From the NCBI GenBank assembly GCA_964428355.1, contig CAYRYU010000034.1, positions 1-64,000 on the forward strand: 64,000 nucleotides of DNA. Reading direction: 5' to 3'. Below are positions 1 to 8,421 of this stretch, piece after piece. A program made the position numbers and the translations under genes. The stretch comes from CAYRYU01 sp964428355 (GTDB lineage Bacteria; Muiribacteriota; Ozemobacteria; Ozemobacterales; Ozemobacteraceae). Position 1 is the stretch's first letter. Every line of letters begins with the position of its first letter. Below the pieces are notes generated by a model. That model was not told the DNA's origin. It did no database searches and saw only the letters and a program-made list of their open reading frames with translations.

Positions 1-2
1 GG

Positions 3-239
3 TCACTTCTTCTTCGAGAAGAACTCGGAGATTCTCGTGGGTGTGTTTGAAACGTAATCCTTGAAACGGTCCCAGTGGAACTTGTAATGGGTCACCTTGT
101 ACGGAAGCCCATTTCGTGTCTCCATGACGGGAACCATCTCGAGAGTCTGGCTCTGGATGAAGATCCAGGAGAAGATCCCGAGGATCAGGGCGAGGATCAG
201 AAGGGGTTTGAGGAAGACCCCGATGTTCGAATCCGCCAT
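3..239 (-). CDS. Small single-pass membrane protein, unknown
   Basis: This 78-residue protein has one hydrophobic segment at about residues 10-30, followed by a charged tail ending in KKK. That suggests a single-pass inner-membrane protein with a basic soluble tail. No family is recognised. It lies 39 bp downstream of the M16-like gene on the same strand and is probably the last gene of that run. The stop codon is 2 bp inside the window edge, so the reading frame is complete. The function is unknown; the call rests on the open frame, the clear membrane segment and its place in the operon. Confidence 0.6.
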   Translation of the reverse strand: MADSNIGVFLKPLLILALILGIFSWIFIQSQTLEMVPVMETRNGLPYKVTHYKFHWDRFKDYVSNTPTRISEFFSKKK

Positions 240-278
240 TGCGACGAACCTCCCCGCTTGCCGACCCGGAGCGGTCGA

Positions 279-2705
279 TCAGGATTCCGGGAGACCCGTG
301 ACCAGGACGAATGTGCCGAAGTAACGCTTTATCGCTTCCTGGACACGTTTCGGATCGATACCGTGGTAGAGGCCCGGGAGGGTCTCGATGAAATCGGCTC
401 CCATCTCCCCTGCAAGAAAGCCGGAGAATCTCTGTGCCTGGGCATTGCTTTTCTGCAGGGCAACCAGAAAATACCCTTCCACAAGCTTTCCCGCAGCCTT
501 GATATCACGTTCGGTGATCTGCGCCAGGGAAAGATTCTCGAGGGTCTTCCTCAGGATCATCCGCGCCTCGGCGACTTTTTCCTGGGGGACACGGAGGGTG
601 AAATACATGAACCCGTGATCGTGTGTACTCGTCAGGATGTTTCCCGTTATCTCCCCCAGAATTCCGTTCCGGCCCAACTCCCTGTCGATAAGCCCGTTCC
701 GGCTCCAGGTCAGGTGGTTGAACAGAACCGTGATTGCGGCGAAGTCTCCCCCTCCACCCCCGCTCGCGCCCATCATCTCCTTGATGGGGGGCAAACGGTA
801 ACCTACTCCGAGAAGGGCGCTCCCCTTGGGAATCGCCGTCTTGATCTCGACTTCCTGGATGGCCGGAAGAGGTTTTCGGAAATCATCAGGCAGGGTCGGG
901 GGGTTCGGTCTCCCGCCTGAAAGCGGCCTGAAGAGGGCATCAACCTTTCCGAAGGTTTCCTCCGGATCCAGGTTGCCGACAACGGAGCAAACAGCCACGG
1001 CCGGAACCACCTGGGCTTTGTGGAAAGCTTCCAGATCCGCGATCGTCAAGGGGTCGATCTGCTGGGAGGTCAGCCCCACCCGGGCGAGGTAGGTGCCGGG
1101 AAAGGCGGCTCTGTTGAATCCCGCGAACATCTGTTCGATCGGGTCTTCCGCGACCTGGCTTTCCTTGTTCCGCAATCGCTGCTTGGCTTTTTCCAGTATC
1201 CCTTTCTCGAACTTCGTCGAGAAAACGAGATTCCGGATCTCGGTAAGCAGGTCGAGAATGTTCTCCCGGGCGGCGGAACCGGTGAAGAAGTAGCCGGCAT
1301 CGGTCTGGGCGAGATTGAGCCCCCCGCCCATTGAATCGAGTTTTCGGGCGAGGCTGTCCCGTCCTTCTTCCTGAGCGACCAGTTCCTCGTAATAGGCCAT
1401 CAGGAGGTCGGAAAGGCCCTCCTTCCCCTTTTCCTCTGAGGCGCGCGTAAGTCTCAGGTTCAGGCAAGCCCCGGCCATTTCGCTCCCGGCATAGGATTTA
1501 ACGAGAAGCTTGAACCCATTCGGCAGGGTTTCGAGCTTCGTCCTTCTCTCTTTCCTTATCTGGCAGGAAAGGGGGTGGGCGATCTGGACGAAGTAGTTGG
1601 GGGAAGTGAAGATCCGTTTCGCGACCTTGGCAAGGTCTTCCGAGGTGACCCTCTTGATGGCTTCGATCCTGGCCCCGAGGAGGCCGAAGTCCTTGGCAAA
1701 CTCCGCGAAGGCGAGCTGCCCGGCATGGTTGAGGCGGATCTCGAGCCCTCCCATGATCCGGCCACGACACACCGTCTTGAGACGCTGAAGATCCTCGTCG
1801 CGCGGGACGTTCATCCAAAGGGTGGTCAGGTGGTTCAGGAGGCTCGTGACGACCCTGTCGATCTCGGGGTTGGAGCTTTCGAAGCCGAAGGAGAAGACTC
1901 CATGGCCTGGAAGGGCCTTATAGGACACGTGGATGTTTTTCAGGTCGGGGAACTCCCGGGCAAAAGTCTTCTCGAGCCATGATTCGTTGGATTCCCCGAG
2001 GTGCGTCTCCCAAAGAATGGCCGCAACGCTGTCATCCTCGAGATAGGCAGGGGCTGCGAAAGAGACTAGCACCTGGGAGGTCTTGATCTCCAGGAACTCC
2101 TGTCCTTCCCGTGCGCCTTCAACGGGAGGCGGGGCTTTTGGGGGNNNNNNNNNNNNNNNNNNNNNNNNNNNNNNNNNNNNNNNNNNNNNNNNNNNNNNNN
2201 NNNNNNNNNNNNNNNNNNNNNNNNNNNNNNNNNNNNNNNNNNNNATCACCAGTTGTTTTGCGATCTCGAGATTTTCGCGAGTGGGTTTTGCATCGAATCC
2301 GGCTTCCCGGAGAAAGGTGAGGATCGTGTCGAGGCTGTCGGAGGGCCCCTGGCATCCGACTGCGAGAATGGGATAGGTCTCGTAGAATTCGCTCGAGCAC
2401 CCGGCATTTTCGAGTTCGGAGATCAACTGTGAGCGCGTTTTTCCCTTGGACTCCCCTTTTTCGAGGATGGGGAGAAGGAGCCGGTTCATTCCCGGAATGA
2501 CCGCAACTTTCCCGTTTGCCCCTGTCTGGAAAAGAATGGTCGCGCCGATGAAGGGGAGACTGTGGTCCTCGCCCACGATCACGCGCAACCCGTTCGGCAG
2601 GAGGCATTTCTGGGGCGGGGATTTCGTGGCCGCCTCGAGGACGGGAGTTCCCATGGCTACCAGCAAACAGATTGCCAGGCAGATGATCGCGGATTTCGGA
2701 TTCAT
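279..2705 (-). CDS. M16 (pitrilysin/processing-peptidase-like) family protein, probably inactive
   Basis: The start at 2705 is chosen because GGAGGAAACCAATG gives a strong ribosome binding site; upstream in-frame ATGs have none. A Sec signal peptide covers residues 1-26. Two M16-like halves follow, recognisable from the NGLRVIVGEDHSLPFI opening and the second NGFKLLVKSYAGSEMAG opening. In active M16 enzymes the segment after this opening carries HxxEH. Here the equivalent places read GMNRLLLPILEKG and GLSDLLMAYYEEL, so neither half keeps the zinc ligands. The protein is therefore probably a non-catalytic, exported M16 homologue, such as a partner subunit or a chaperone-like clamp. A 100-N gap (2145-2244) next to a proline-rich linker interrupts it, so its true length is unknown. 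The downstream small membrane protein and the upstream secreted protein share its strand. Confidence 0.75.
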   Translation of the reverse strand: MNPKSAIICLAICLLVAMGTPVLEAATKSPPQKCLLPNGLRVIVGEDHSLPFIGATILFQTGANGKVAVIPGMNRLLLPILEKGESKGKTRSQLISELENAGCSSEFYETYPILAVGCQGPSDSLDTILTFLREAGFDAKPTRENLEIAKQLVXXXXXXXXXXXXXXXXXXXXXXXXXXXXXXXXXXPPKAPPPVEGAREGQEFLEIKTSQVLVSFAAPAYLEDDSVAAILWETHLGESNESWLEKTFAREFPDLKNIHVSYKALPGHGVFSFGFESSNPEIDRVVTSLLNHLTTLWMNVPRDEDLQRLKTVCRGRIMGGLEIRLNHAGQLAFAEFAKDFGLLGARIEAIKRVTSEDLAKVAKRIFTSPNYFVQIAHPLSCQIRKERRTKLETLPNGFKLLVKSYAGSEMAGACLNLRLTRASEEKGKEGLSDLLMAYYEELVAQEEGRDSLARKLDSMGGGLNLAQTDAGYFFTGSAARENILDLLTEIRNLVFSTKFEKGILEKAKQRLRNKESQVAEDPIEQMFAGFNRAAFPGTYLARVGLTSQQIDPLTIADLEAFHKAQVVPAVAVCSVVGNLDPEETFGKVDALFRPLSGGRPNPPTLPDDFRKPLPAIQEVEIKTAIPKGSALLGVGYRLPPIKEMMGASGGGGGDFAAITVLFNHLTWSRNGLIDRELGRNGILGEITGNILTSTHDHGFMYFTLRVPQEKVAEARMILRKTLENLSLAQITERDIKAAGKLVEGYFLVALQKSNAQAQRFSGFLAGEMGADFIETLPGLYHGIDPKRVQEAIKRYFGTFVLVTGLPES
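2145..2244. other. Assembly gap (100 N) inside the M16-like gene
   Basis: One hundred Ns, a conventional placeholder for an unknown length. The left flank encodes a proline-rich run (PPKAPPPVEG on the minus strand), a low-complexity stretch that may have broken the assembly. Both flanks read in the same frame with 100 Ns, but this says nothing firm about the real length. Confidence 0.95.
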
Positions 2706-2746
2706 TGGTTTCCTCCGGAAGGATTGAATGGATTGGACCTGGAGCC

Positions 2747-3091
2747 TCATCTCTTGAACACGATCCGGTCGCTCCCGAGCTCCCGGATAACGAGCGATGA
2801 CCGTATGACCTGGACCATCTTGTAGTTGTCGGGTCCGTAGATCTCCTTGCGATACCCGATCTTTTCGGCACATTCACGCCTTGCCTGGTCGATGAAGGGC
2901 CTGATCTCGATGGAAGGAGCGTTCTCGATTTTTGTAAACTGCCGCTCATCGATTTCGGCGAAGTATACGTATTCCTCGCCCTTGTCGGTGAGGATCGTGA
3001 GCTGCAACCGATAGGCCATCGGCCCGGCCCAAAGGGAAGAAAACAGGGCTGCAACGGCCAACGCGAGGACGAATGTCAGGGGTTTCTTCAT
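2747..3091 (-). CDS. Small secreted protein, unknown
   Basis: This 114-residue protein begins MKKPLTFVLALAVAALFSS, a clear Sec signal peptide with probable cleavage after the SSLWAG region. About 90 mature residues follow, rich in beta-prone sequence, with a repeated aromatic/charged pattern (YVYFAEIDERQF). No lipobox and no known domain are recognised. It sits 41 bp upstream of the M16-like gene on the same strand, so the two are likely co-transcribed and both exported. Its function is unknown; a periplasmic partner of the M16-like protein is only an inference from position. Confidence 0.6.
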   Translation of the reverse strand: MKKPLTFVLALAVAALFSSLWAGPMAYRLQLTILTDKGEEYVYFAEIDERQFTKIENAPSIEIRPFIDQARRECAEKIGYRKEIYGPDNYKMVQVIRSSLVIRELGSDRIVFKR

Positions 3092-3145
3092 CTCGTCAGC
3101 CTGATGTTACACGCTTTCCCCGGTTCATTTCAAGGAGGAGCTGCA

Positions 3146-3583
3146 TCAGGTGAGTTCCCAACGCCGAAAGGCCTTCCACCGGGCAAACAGCCTTTCCCCG
3201 GTGTCATCGATCAGGATGATCTTCCCCCAATAGGGCAGCTCGTAGCGCAGACCGCAGCTGCATCGGCGCAGAACCTTCCTGGAATCGGGAACGAGCTCCA
3301 TCTCATCGATCGGAAGTTTTCCGCAACGGCAAAGGGGAAATGGCTTCCGGCCCATGATCAACTCCCTTTCGAGCCATGCCAGGAAATCGATCAGCAGGAT
3401 CAGGCACAGGGGAAAGGCGACCATTCCGACGATCTCAATGACCGGCCCGAACTTTGCCCCCAGGTGGGCTCCCACAAAAGCGGTCAGGATGAGAAGGAAA
3501 AGGCAGAGGACCTCCATGAGGGTCCCCCCCGCCTTCTTCCGGTTTTCCGACGTTTCCAGTCTCTCTTCCATCTTTGCGACCAT
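3146..3583 (-). CDS. Membrane protein with a cysteine-paired C-terminal domain
   Basis: The start at 3583 is preferred over an upstream in-frame ATG at 3634 because GAGGTG sits about 5 bases before it. The 145-residue product has a short polar N-terminus, two closely spaced hydrophobic segments (about residues 24-70) and a cytoplasmic-looking tail. In the tail two CxC pairs (CRCG and CSCG, about 28 residues apart) resemble a zinc ribbon. No family is recognised. It lies 54 bp upstream of the small secreted protein and heads the minus-strand run, facing away from the secretin-N-domain gene at 3700. Zinc binding is an inference from cysteine spacing only. Confidence 0.55.
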   Translation of the reverse strand: MVAKMEERLETSENRKKAGGTLMEVLCLFLLILTAFVGAHLGAKFGPVIEIVGMVAFPLCLILLIDFLAWLERELIMGRKPFPLCRCGKLPIDEMELVPDSRKVLRRCSCGLRYELPYWGKIILIDDTGERLFARWKAFRRWELT

Positions 3584-3699
3584 TATACACCTCGAGGGTG
3601 AAGGACGATCGTTGGCCTTCCCTGTCATGATCACGTTCCACTTTGAATCGCGGATGGGAACATGGTAGAGTGGCTCAAAATCCCGGTAAGGAGACGTTC

Positions 3700-5043
3700 A
3701 TGACCAAATCGTGCGATCGTGGCAGCTTTCGGAGAAAAGTCTCCATCTATCTCCTTCTCGTTTTCCTGCCTTTGGGCGCTTTTCCAGCGAGGGGCGGGCC
3801 GGTCGACACCTCGGCAGGTGAGACCTCCCTGGAGATGGTCCTGAAAAAGCTGGCGGACGAGGGTGAGGTGAACATCATCATCTCCTCCAAGGCGGTTGCG
3901 GGAAAGACCACGGCGGAGGCGGCCACCGTCCCCCCGCGGGAAGCGCTGGGAAAACTCGCGGGTGTTGCACAGGTTCCGTTCTCCGANNNNNNNNNNNNNN
4001 NNNNNNNNNNNNNNNNNNNNNNNNNNNNNNNNNNNNNNNNNNNNNNNNNNNNNNNNNNNNNNNNNNNNNNNNNNNNNNNNNNNNNNCTTCATCGGCTCGC
4101 GACATCAATGGGATACGGTTTCCAGGTTATCGGGAACACCATACTCGTTTCCGATCCGCGCCGGCTGGCCGACCTCGGAGAACCACCGAAACCTGATGAT
4201 CCAAAGGGTGAAACAATCGATCTGTCCTTCCGGGACACCGATATCCGTGAAATCGCAAAGGGAATAGCCGCTCATTTCAAGCGGAACTTCCTTGCTGAAA
4301 AGTGGGTTCGCAGCAACGTCACCATCGATCTGAAGGACGTTTCCGAGGCCGAAGCTTTCAATATCCTGGGGAAAAGCAACGGATTCCATACCGAGAAGAT
4401 CGGGAATACCTGGGTCATCACGGACGGCAAGAAACTTCCCTGGCTGCACGAGACCCTGGCGAAGTGCCGGGGCCTTCCGCTCAAGGGAACGATTTCGATG
4501 GATTTCCGGGATTGCGACCTTCGGTCCTTGTTCGGATTGCTGGGAGTCAAAGAAGGCTGCAAGGTCAACATAGCAAAAACCGTCAGGGGAAACGTCTCTT
4601 TATTGTTCACCGACATGCCCATCTCCGAGGCGGTCGGATTCCTCGCAGGCGGGAACGGCTTTTCCGCGAGATTCGAGAACGCCACCATCGAAATCCTCGA
4701 CCCGAACGGCTCCGCGCCTATGGAAGAACCGACTCCGTTCCCGATCCAACAATCGCCCCTGACGAACAACCCGCCACCACCACCTCCTCCTCCCCCCGTA
4801 GTCAGGACTGATGGCGCGCCCCCGCCACCACCACCACCCATTCGGGTATTCGTTTCGGGGATCATCGGGAACGATGCCTGCCGAAACGCCCTGATCATGT
4901 TCAACAACCGGTTGTACTCCGTCCAAAAGGATCAGGTGATCGAAGGAAGGTTCAAGGTGGTGGACATCCTGCAGGACAGGTTGGTCATCTATTCGAACTC
5001 GGAAAAGATGAGACGGACGTTCCCCCTCGGTGGCGGACGGTAA
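3700..5043 (+). CDS. Exported protein with secretin N-domain (STN-like) repeats and a PilP/GspC-like end
   Basis: The start at 3700 follows TAAGGAGACGTTC, a good ribosome binding site. A signal peptide (about residues 13-32) leads into at least three repeats of about 75 residues with the secretin/TonB short N-domain pattern: FRDTDIREIAKGIA and FRDCDLRSLFGLLG are two clear copies, each ending in a strand like IGNTWVITD. Two polyproline runs (9 and 7 prolines) link to a final domain, GIIGNDACRNALIMFNNRLY, of the kind seen in PilP/GspC homology regions (small beta domain with 'NGRLYSVGD'-type strands). No secretin barrel is present. It is probably a periplasmic scaffold for a secretin or type IV pilus/type II secretion machine, but no such genes are in the window. 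A 100-N gap (3987-4086) lies in the first repeat region. Confidence 0.65.
   Translation: MTKSCDRGSFRRKVSIYLLLVFLPLGAFPARGGPVDTSAGETSLEMVLKKLADEGEVNIIISSKAVAGKTTAEAATVPPREALGKLAGVAQVPFSXXXXXXXXXXXXXXXXXXXXXXXXXXXXXXXXXXLHRLATSMGYGFQVIGNTILVSDPRRLADLGEPPKPDDPKGETIDLSFRDTDIREIAKGIAAHFKRNFLAEKWVRSNVTIDLKDVSEAEAFNILGKSNGFHTEKIGNTWVITDGKKLPWLHETLAKCRGLPLKGTISMDFRDCDLRSLFGLLGVKEGCKVNIAKTVRGNVSLLFTDMPISEAVGFLAGGNGFSARFENATIEILDPNGSAPMEEPTPFPIQQSPLTNNPPPPPPPPPVVRTDGAPPPPPPPIRVFVSGIIGNDACRNALIMFNNRLYSVQKDQVIEGRFKVVDILQDRLVIYSNSEKMRRTFPLGGGR
3987..4086. other. Assembly gap (100 N) inside the STN-repeat gene
   Basis: One hundred Ns of unknown true length in the N-terminal repeat region of the STN-like protein. 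Flanks are different sequences, so this is not an unmerged overlap. The missing piece probably lies between the first and second N-domain repeats. Confidence 0.95.
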
Positions 5044-5082
5044 CCCCGGCCGACCTAGGTCGGTTTGCACAAGGAGCCACCC

Positions 5083-5835
5083 ATGAAAAGGGAGATTGTC
5101 GAGACCGGCGGGTTCCGGATTCCGGTCGCCATCGCGGAGCCCCAGGGGCCGGTTGGAGTAGTGATAGTCGGTCACGGACTCGGAGTATCCAAAGAGCACC
5201 AGATCCCGGAGATCGAAAGACTTGCCCGTGCAGGCTATGTGGGGTTGGTCTACGACGCTCCCCACCACGGGGATCGCAGGGATTCCCTGCTTGATGTGAT
5301 GAACCAGGTCGATGAGGTCCACCGACATGACCTCTACCTTTCGATCCTGGCCGAAGCTTCGAGGGAAATGCCCCATCTGGTCGATCATTGCCGGAATCGG
5401 TGGAAACTCCCGACCGGGGTTTCGGGAGTATCGATGGGGGGCTTCCTGGCATTTTCCAGCGTGCTGAGCGATCCCCAGCCTGATTTCTGCATCTCGATCA
5501 TCGGCTCACCAGACTGGTACACCTACTCGGTAAAGGTCAAGCCTGAGGAGTTCGTCTGTCCCCGACATTCACCTTGCGAGTTTCCCGGGCGTTTTCGCGA
5601 TCTGAGGGTCCTGGCTCTCACGGCAGGCCTCGACCAGGTCGTCCTTCCTGGACCGGCGGCCGATTTCGTCCGGAACCTGAAACGGGGATTCCCTGAAAAG
5701 GCCGACAACTTCACCCACAAGGAATACCCCCATTCGGAACATTTCATGCGAAGCCAGGATTGGGACGACGCGTGGTCGACGATCGTCTCCTGGCTAGACT
5801 CGAACTACCGGACACAGCCCGGGAAGGGTTCCTGA
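5083..5835 (+). CDS. Alpha/beta hydrolase (dienelactone-hydrolase/prolyl-oligopeptidase type)
   Basis: The start at 5083 follows AAGGAG with a 6-base spacer; an in-frame ATG 18 bp upstream lacks one. The 250-residue protein has an alpha/beta-hydrolase core: the oxyanion-side strand VIVGHGLG, the YDAPHHGD turn, the nucleophile elbow GVSMGG (Ser near residue 117) and a late His (SEHFMR region) after an Asp-containing strand. No signal peptide is seen, so it is cytoplasmic. The substrate cannot be told. It lies 39 bp after the STN-repeat gene and 27 bp before the C39-like gene, so all three could be read together. Confidence 0.75.
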   Translation: MKREIVETGGFRIPVAIAEPQGPVGVVIVGHGLGVSKEHQIPEIERLARAGYVGLVYDAPHHGDRRDSLLDVMNQVDEVHRHDLYLSILAEASREMPHLVDHCRNRWKLPTGVSGVSMGGFLAFSSVLSDPQPDFCISIIGSPDWYTYSVKVKPEEFVCPRHSPCEFPGRFRDLRVLALTAGLDQVVLPGPAADFVRNLKRGFPEKADNFTHKEYPHSEHFMRSQDWDDAWSTIVSWLDSNYRTQPGKGS

Positions 5836-5862
5836 TCCGGGGTTGTTTCGGAAGTTGGTGCG

Positions 5863-6777
5863 ATGCTTTTGACGTTGGTCTCGAGACTCCTGGTGGGGTT
5901 GGTTTTCGTCCTTCTGGGGGCGTGGGCAGGGACACGATACGGCCGGTATCTCAAGGGGCTGAAGCTGCCCTTCGCTGAGTACAGGCTTTGGATCTTCCAC
6001 GCGGTCAAACCCTTCTTCCTGGTGGGAATCGGGCTTTACCTCCTCTCGCTCGTCATGGCGGGCCGAAACCTGGGAATGGCCCTGTCGATGAGGTGGCCTG
6101 CGGTCGTTCCCCAGACGATACTCGTATTACTGAAAACCGTCATCGCGGGCTGGTTCGGGTTCGGTTGGGTTTTCAAGGCCCACGACGAAAAGTTTCCCCG
6201 ATTCGTGACCTGGAACATCCTGTTCCTGGTCTTCTTCTGGATCCTCGAGATCGGGATACTCCTTCCCGCCGCCTGGTTCCTTCCCGACCATTCCAGATAC
6301 CGCGACGGAATCATGATGCAGAGTTCCAACGTGACATGCGTCCCGACGACCCTGAGCAATGTTTCCCGGCTATATGGAAGGAACTTCTCGGAAAAAGAGG
6401 CCACCGAGATCTGTGGAACCTGCCTGATCGGTTCCTTCATGAGCGATCTCGTCAGGAGCGCGAGGGGAATCGGATTCGAGAAGGCCTCATTCACGAACGA
6501 CCCTGTGGAATCACTTCTGGCGGAGGACCGGCCATGCCTGCTGACGATCGACAACTCCGGGGCGGGAGTGCTTCATGCGGTTGGACTGGTTGGGGCTGCA
6601 TCGGATGTGGTTTTCATCGCCGATCCGCTGATGGGTTTGCGCCGCCTCCAGAGGGAGGAGTTCACCCGAAACTGGAAAGGTCTCGCCGTGAGGCTGGAAC
6701 GCCCGACTTTCTCTCCCAACGCAGAAGTGAGGTTATCCGGTTTCGACCCCGGGTTTTTCCAGGCCGGAAAGCCCTGA
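5863..6777 (+). CDS. Membrane-anchored C39-like cysteine peptidase
   Basis: The first half (about residues 1-145) has four hydrophobic segments. The second half is a papain-like C39 fold: QSSNVTCVPTTLSNVSRLYG holds the catalytic Cys and the usual 'CGPAAL'-like helix, HAVGLVG holds the His, and ADPLMG gives the Asp. C39 domains normally cut double-glycine leaders when fused to ABC transporters. Here there is no ABC domain, no transporter neighbour and no obvious GG-leader peptide nearby. It may be a stand-alone membrane peptidase or a housekeeping C39-like protein. It lies 27 bp downstream of the hydrolase gene. Confidence 0.65.
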   Translation: MLLTLVSRLLVGLVFVLLGAWAGTRYGRYLKGLKLPFAEYRLWIFHAVKPFFLVGIGLYLLSLVMAGRNLGMALSMRWPAVVPQTILVLLKTVIAGWFGFGWVFKAHDEKFPRFVTWNILFLVFFWILEIGILLPAAWFLPDHSRYRDGIMMQSSNVTCVPTTLSNVSRLYGRNFSEKEATEICGTCLIGSFMSDLVRSARGIGFEKASFTNDPVESLLAEDRPCLLTIDNSGAGVLHAVGLVGAASDVVFIADPLMGLRRLQREEFTRNWKGLAVRLERPTFSPNAEVRLSGFDPGFFQAGKP

Positions 6778-7021
6778 TTCCGATAAGGACTGTTTCGGGG
6801 AAAAGGTCAGGCACCGGTTACACACAGGGAGGTCATCTCCCAATTCTTGGGACGGCGGAACGCGAAACCCTGGGGGATAGGCACGAAAAAGCTCCGCCAT
6901 CCAGGCGAAAATCGTGCACGTCGCCCTCCATGGCGACAGCTTGAAAGAAACCGGGGTGACCCTTATAATGGGTGCTCCCCGGGTTTTTCCTGCACCGGGA
7001 TTGAACGACAGGAGATGAATA
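6778..7021 (+). other. Intergenic leader before glyQS with several inverted repeats
   Basis: This 244-bp stretch holds no convincing gene. It contains short stems: CCCAA/TTGGG with a 3-base loop near 6841, CACGA...TCGTG around 6883-6915, and GTCGCC/GGCGAC at 6920-6937. A consensus promoter follows the last stem, so most of this sequence would not be in the glyQS transcript from that promoter. It could be the 3' end of the preceding transcript. None of the stems has a T-run, and no known riboswitch core is recognised. Confidence 0.4.
6941..6969 (+). promoter_or_regulatory. Sigma-70-type promoter for glyQS
   Basis: The -35 box TTGAAA (6941-6946) and a perfect -10 box TATAAT (6964-6969) are separated by 17 bases. 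Transcription would begin near 6976 and give a leader of about 45 bases to the glyQS start at 7022. This is the best vegetative promoter in the window. Confidence 0.75.
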
Positions 7022-8401
7022 ATGGCCGATCTCGACAAGATCATTTCGCTCTGCAAGCGGCGGGGATTCCTTTTCCAGGGATCCGACCAGTACGGCGGAC
7101 TCCAGGGAACCTGGGATTACGGGCCTCTCGGGGTCGAGCTCAAGAACAACGTCAAGAGGGCATGGTGGCGCCGGATGGTGTACGAGCGCGATGACATGGA
7201 AGGCCTCGATTGCGCCATACTGATGAACCGCCTGGTGCTCAAATATAGCGGACACGAGGAAACCTTTTCCGATCCACTCGTGGATTGTCGGAAGTGCAAG
7301 CGCAGGTTCCGGGCTGATCACGTGGACCCCCAGGAAAAGTGTTCCGAAGGCGGAACGCACGACTTCACGGAACCCCGGCCCTTCAACCTGATGTTCAAGA
7401 CGATCGTCGGCCCGGTCCAGGACGACGCGAACATCGCTTATCTCCGGCCCGAGACCGCCCAGGGAATTTTCGTGAATTTCAAGAATGTCCTCGACAGCAC
7501 GAACCGGAAACTCCCGTTCGGGATCGCCCAGATCGGAAAGGCCTATCGGAACGAGATCACACCGAAGAATTTCATCTTCCGCGTCCGCGAGTTCGAACAG
7601 ATGGAGATCGAGTTTTTCGTCAAGCCGGGAACGGATGACGAATGGCATGAGAAGTGGGTTCAGGCGCGTTTCGACTGGTACGTCCAGCTTGGAATTGACC
7701 CGAAGAACCTCAAAAAGTATGCCCAGAAACGCGAAGAACTGGCCCACTACGCAAAGGCGACCACCGACCTGCTTTACCGTTTCTTCCCAGACCGGCCTGA
7801 CGAGGCCAAGCAGTTCGACGAGGTCGAGGGGATCGCGAACCGGACCGACTTCGATCTCACCTGCCACTCGAAGGGCGGAAAGCTGGTGCTCAAGGACGGC
7901 CGCGAAATCCCGAACGAACACGCGGTCGCGAAGCTCACCTACTTCGACCACGAGACGAACAAGCACATCGTTCCCTACGTCATCGAACCATCCGCCGGGG
8001 TCGACCGTGGAACGTTGGCTTTCCTCATGGAGTCGTATCACGAGGAGCAGGTGAACGAGGAGACCAGGGCCGTTCTGAGGCTCCATCCAGAGCTTGCCCC
8101 GATCAAGGTCGCGGTACTTCCCCTCAAAAAGAACCACGAAGGAATCGTGGCGATGGCAAAGGAGATCAAGGGAACGCTCCAGCGAAAATCAGGCTGGCGG
8201 ACGGTTTACGATGACACGGCAGGGATCGGAAAGCTCTACCGGCGCCAGGACGAGGTCGGAACCCCTTTCTGCATCACCGTCGATTTCGAGTCTCTCGAGA
8301 AACGCACGGTGACGATCCGGGACAGGGACACGATGACCCAGGTCCGGGTTCCCATCGACGAACTGCAGAGCCACCTGTCGGGCCGCCTGGGAACCTGCTG
8401 A
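7022..8401 (+). CDS. glyQS: Glycyl-tRNA synthetase, dimeric class II type
   Basis: This 459-residue enzyme charges tRNA-Gly with glycine in the cytoplasm. It is the single-chain alpha2 form, not the GlyQ/GlyS two-subunit form. The opening FLFQGSDQYGGLQGTWDYGP is the family signature. A Cys-pair insert (CRKC...) follows near residue 97, then the class II motif 2 region around FRVREFEQMEIEFF. Motif 3 is near PSAGVDRGTLAFL, and the C-terminal 100 residues are the anticodon-binding domain (IKVAVLPLKKN). Length matches the family. A ribosome binding site AGGAG precedes the start, and a consensus promoter lies 50 bp upstream. The methyltransferase gene begins 20 bp downstream. Confidence 0.95.
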   Translation: MADLDKIISLCKRRGFLFQGSDQYGGLQGTWDYGPLGVELKNNVKRAWWRRMVYERDDMEGLDCAILMNRLVLKYSGHEETFSDPLVDCRKCKRRFRADHVDPQEKCSEGGTHDFTEPRPFNLMFKTIVGPVQDDANIAYLRPETAQGIFVNFKNVLDSTNRKLPFGIAQIGKAYRNEITPKNFIFRVREFEQMEIEFFVKPGTDDEWHEKWVQARFDWYVQLGIDPKNLKKYAQKREELAHYAKATTDLLYRFFPDRPDEAKQFDEVEGIANRTDFDLTCHSKGGKLVLKDGREIPNEHAVAKLTYFDHETNKHIVPYVIEPSAGVDRGTLAFLMESYHEEQVNEETRAVLRLHPELAPIKVAVLPLKKNHEGIVAMAKEIKGTLQRKSGWRTVYDDTAGIGKLYRRQDEVGTPFCITVDFESLEKRTVTIRDRDTMTQVRVPIDELQSHLSGRLGTC

Positions 8402-8421
8402 TCGGGGGCCCGGGGTTCTCC

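Noticed and set aside
5863..6777. A bacteriocin export system
   Set aside because: Only the C39-like peptidase is present; no ABC transporter and no leader peptide were seen.
6778..6940. A c-di-GMP-I-like or glycine riboswitch before glyQS
   Set aside because: Short fragments look similar, but the conserved core is not complete, and a consensus promoter lies downstream of the region, so it would not be in the glyQS message.
6833..8137. A 434-residue minus-strand open frame across glyQS
   Set aside because: It is a shadow of the strongly conserved synthetase gene in a GC-rich genome.
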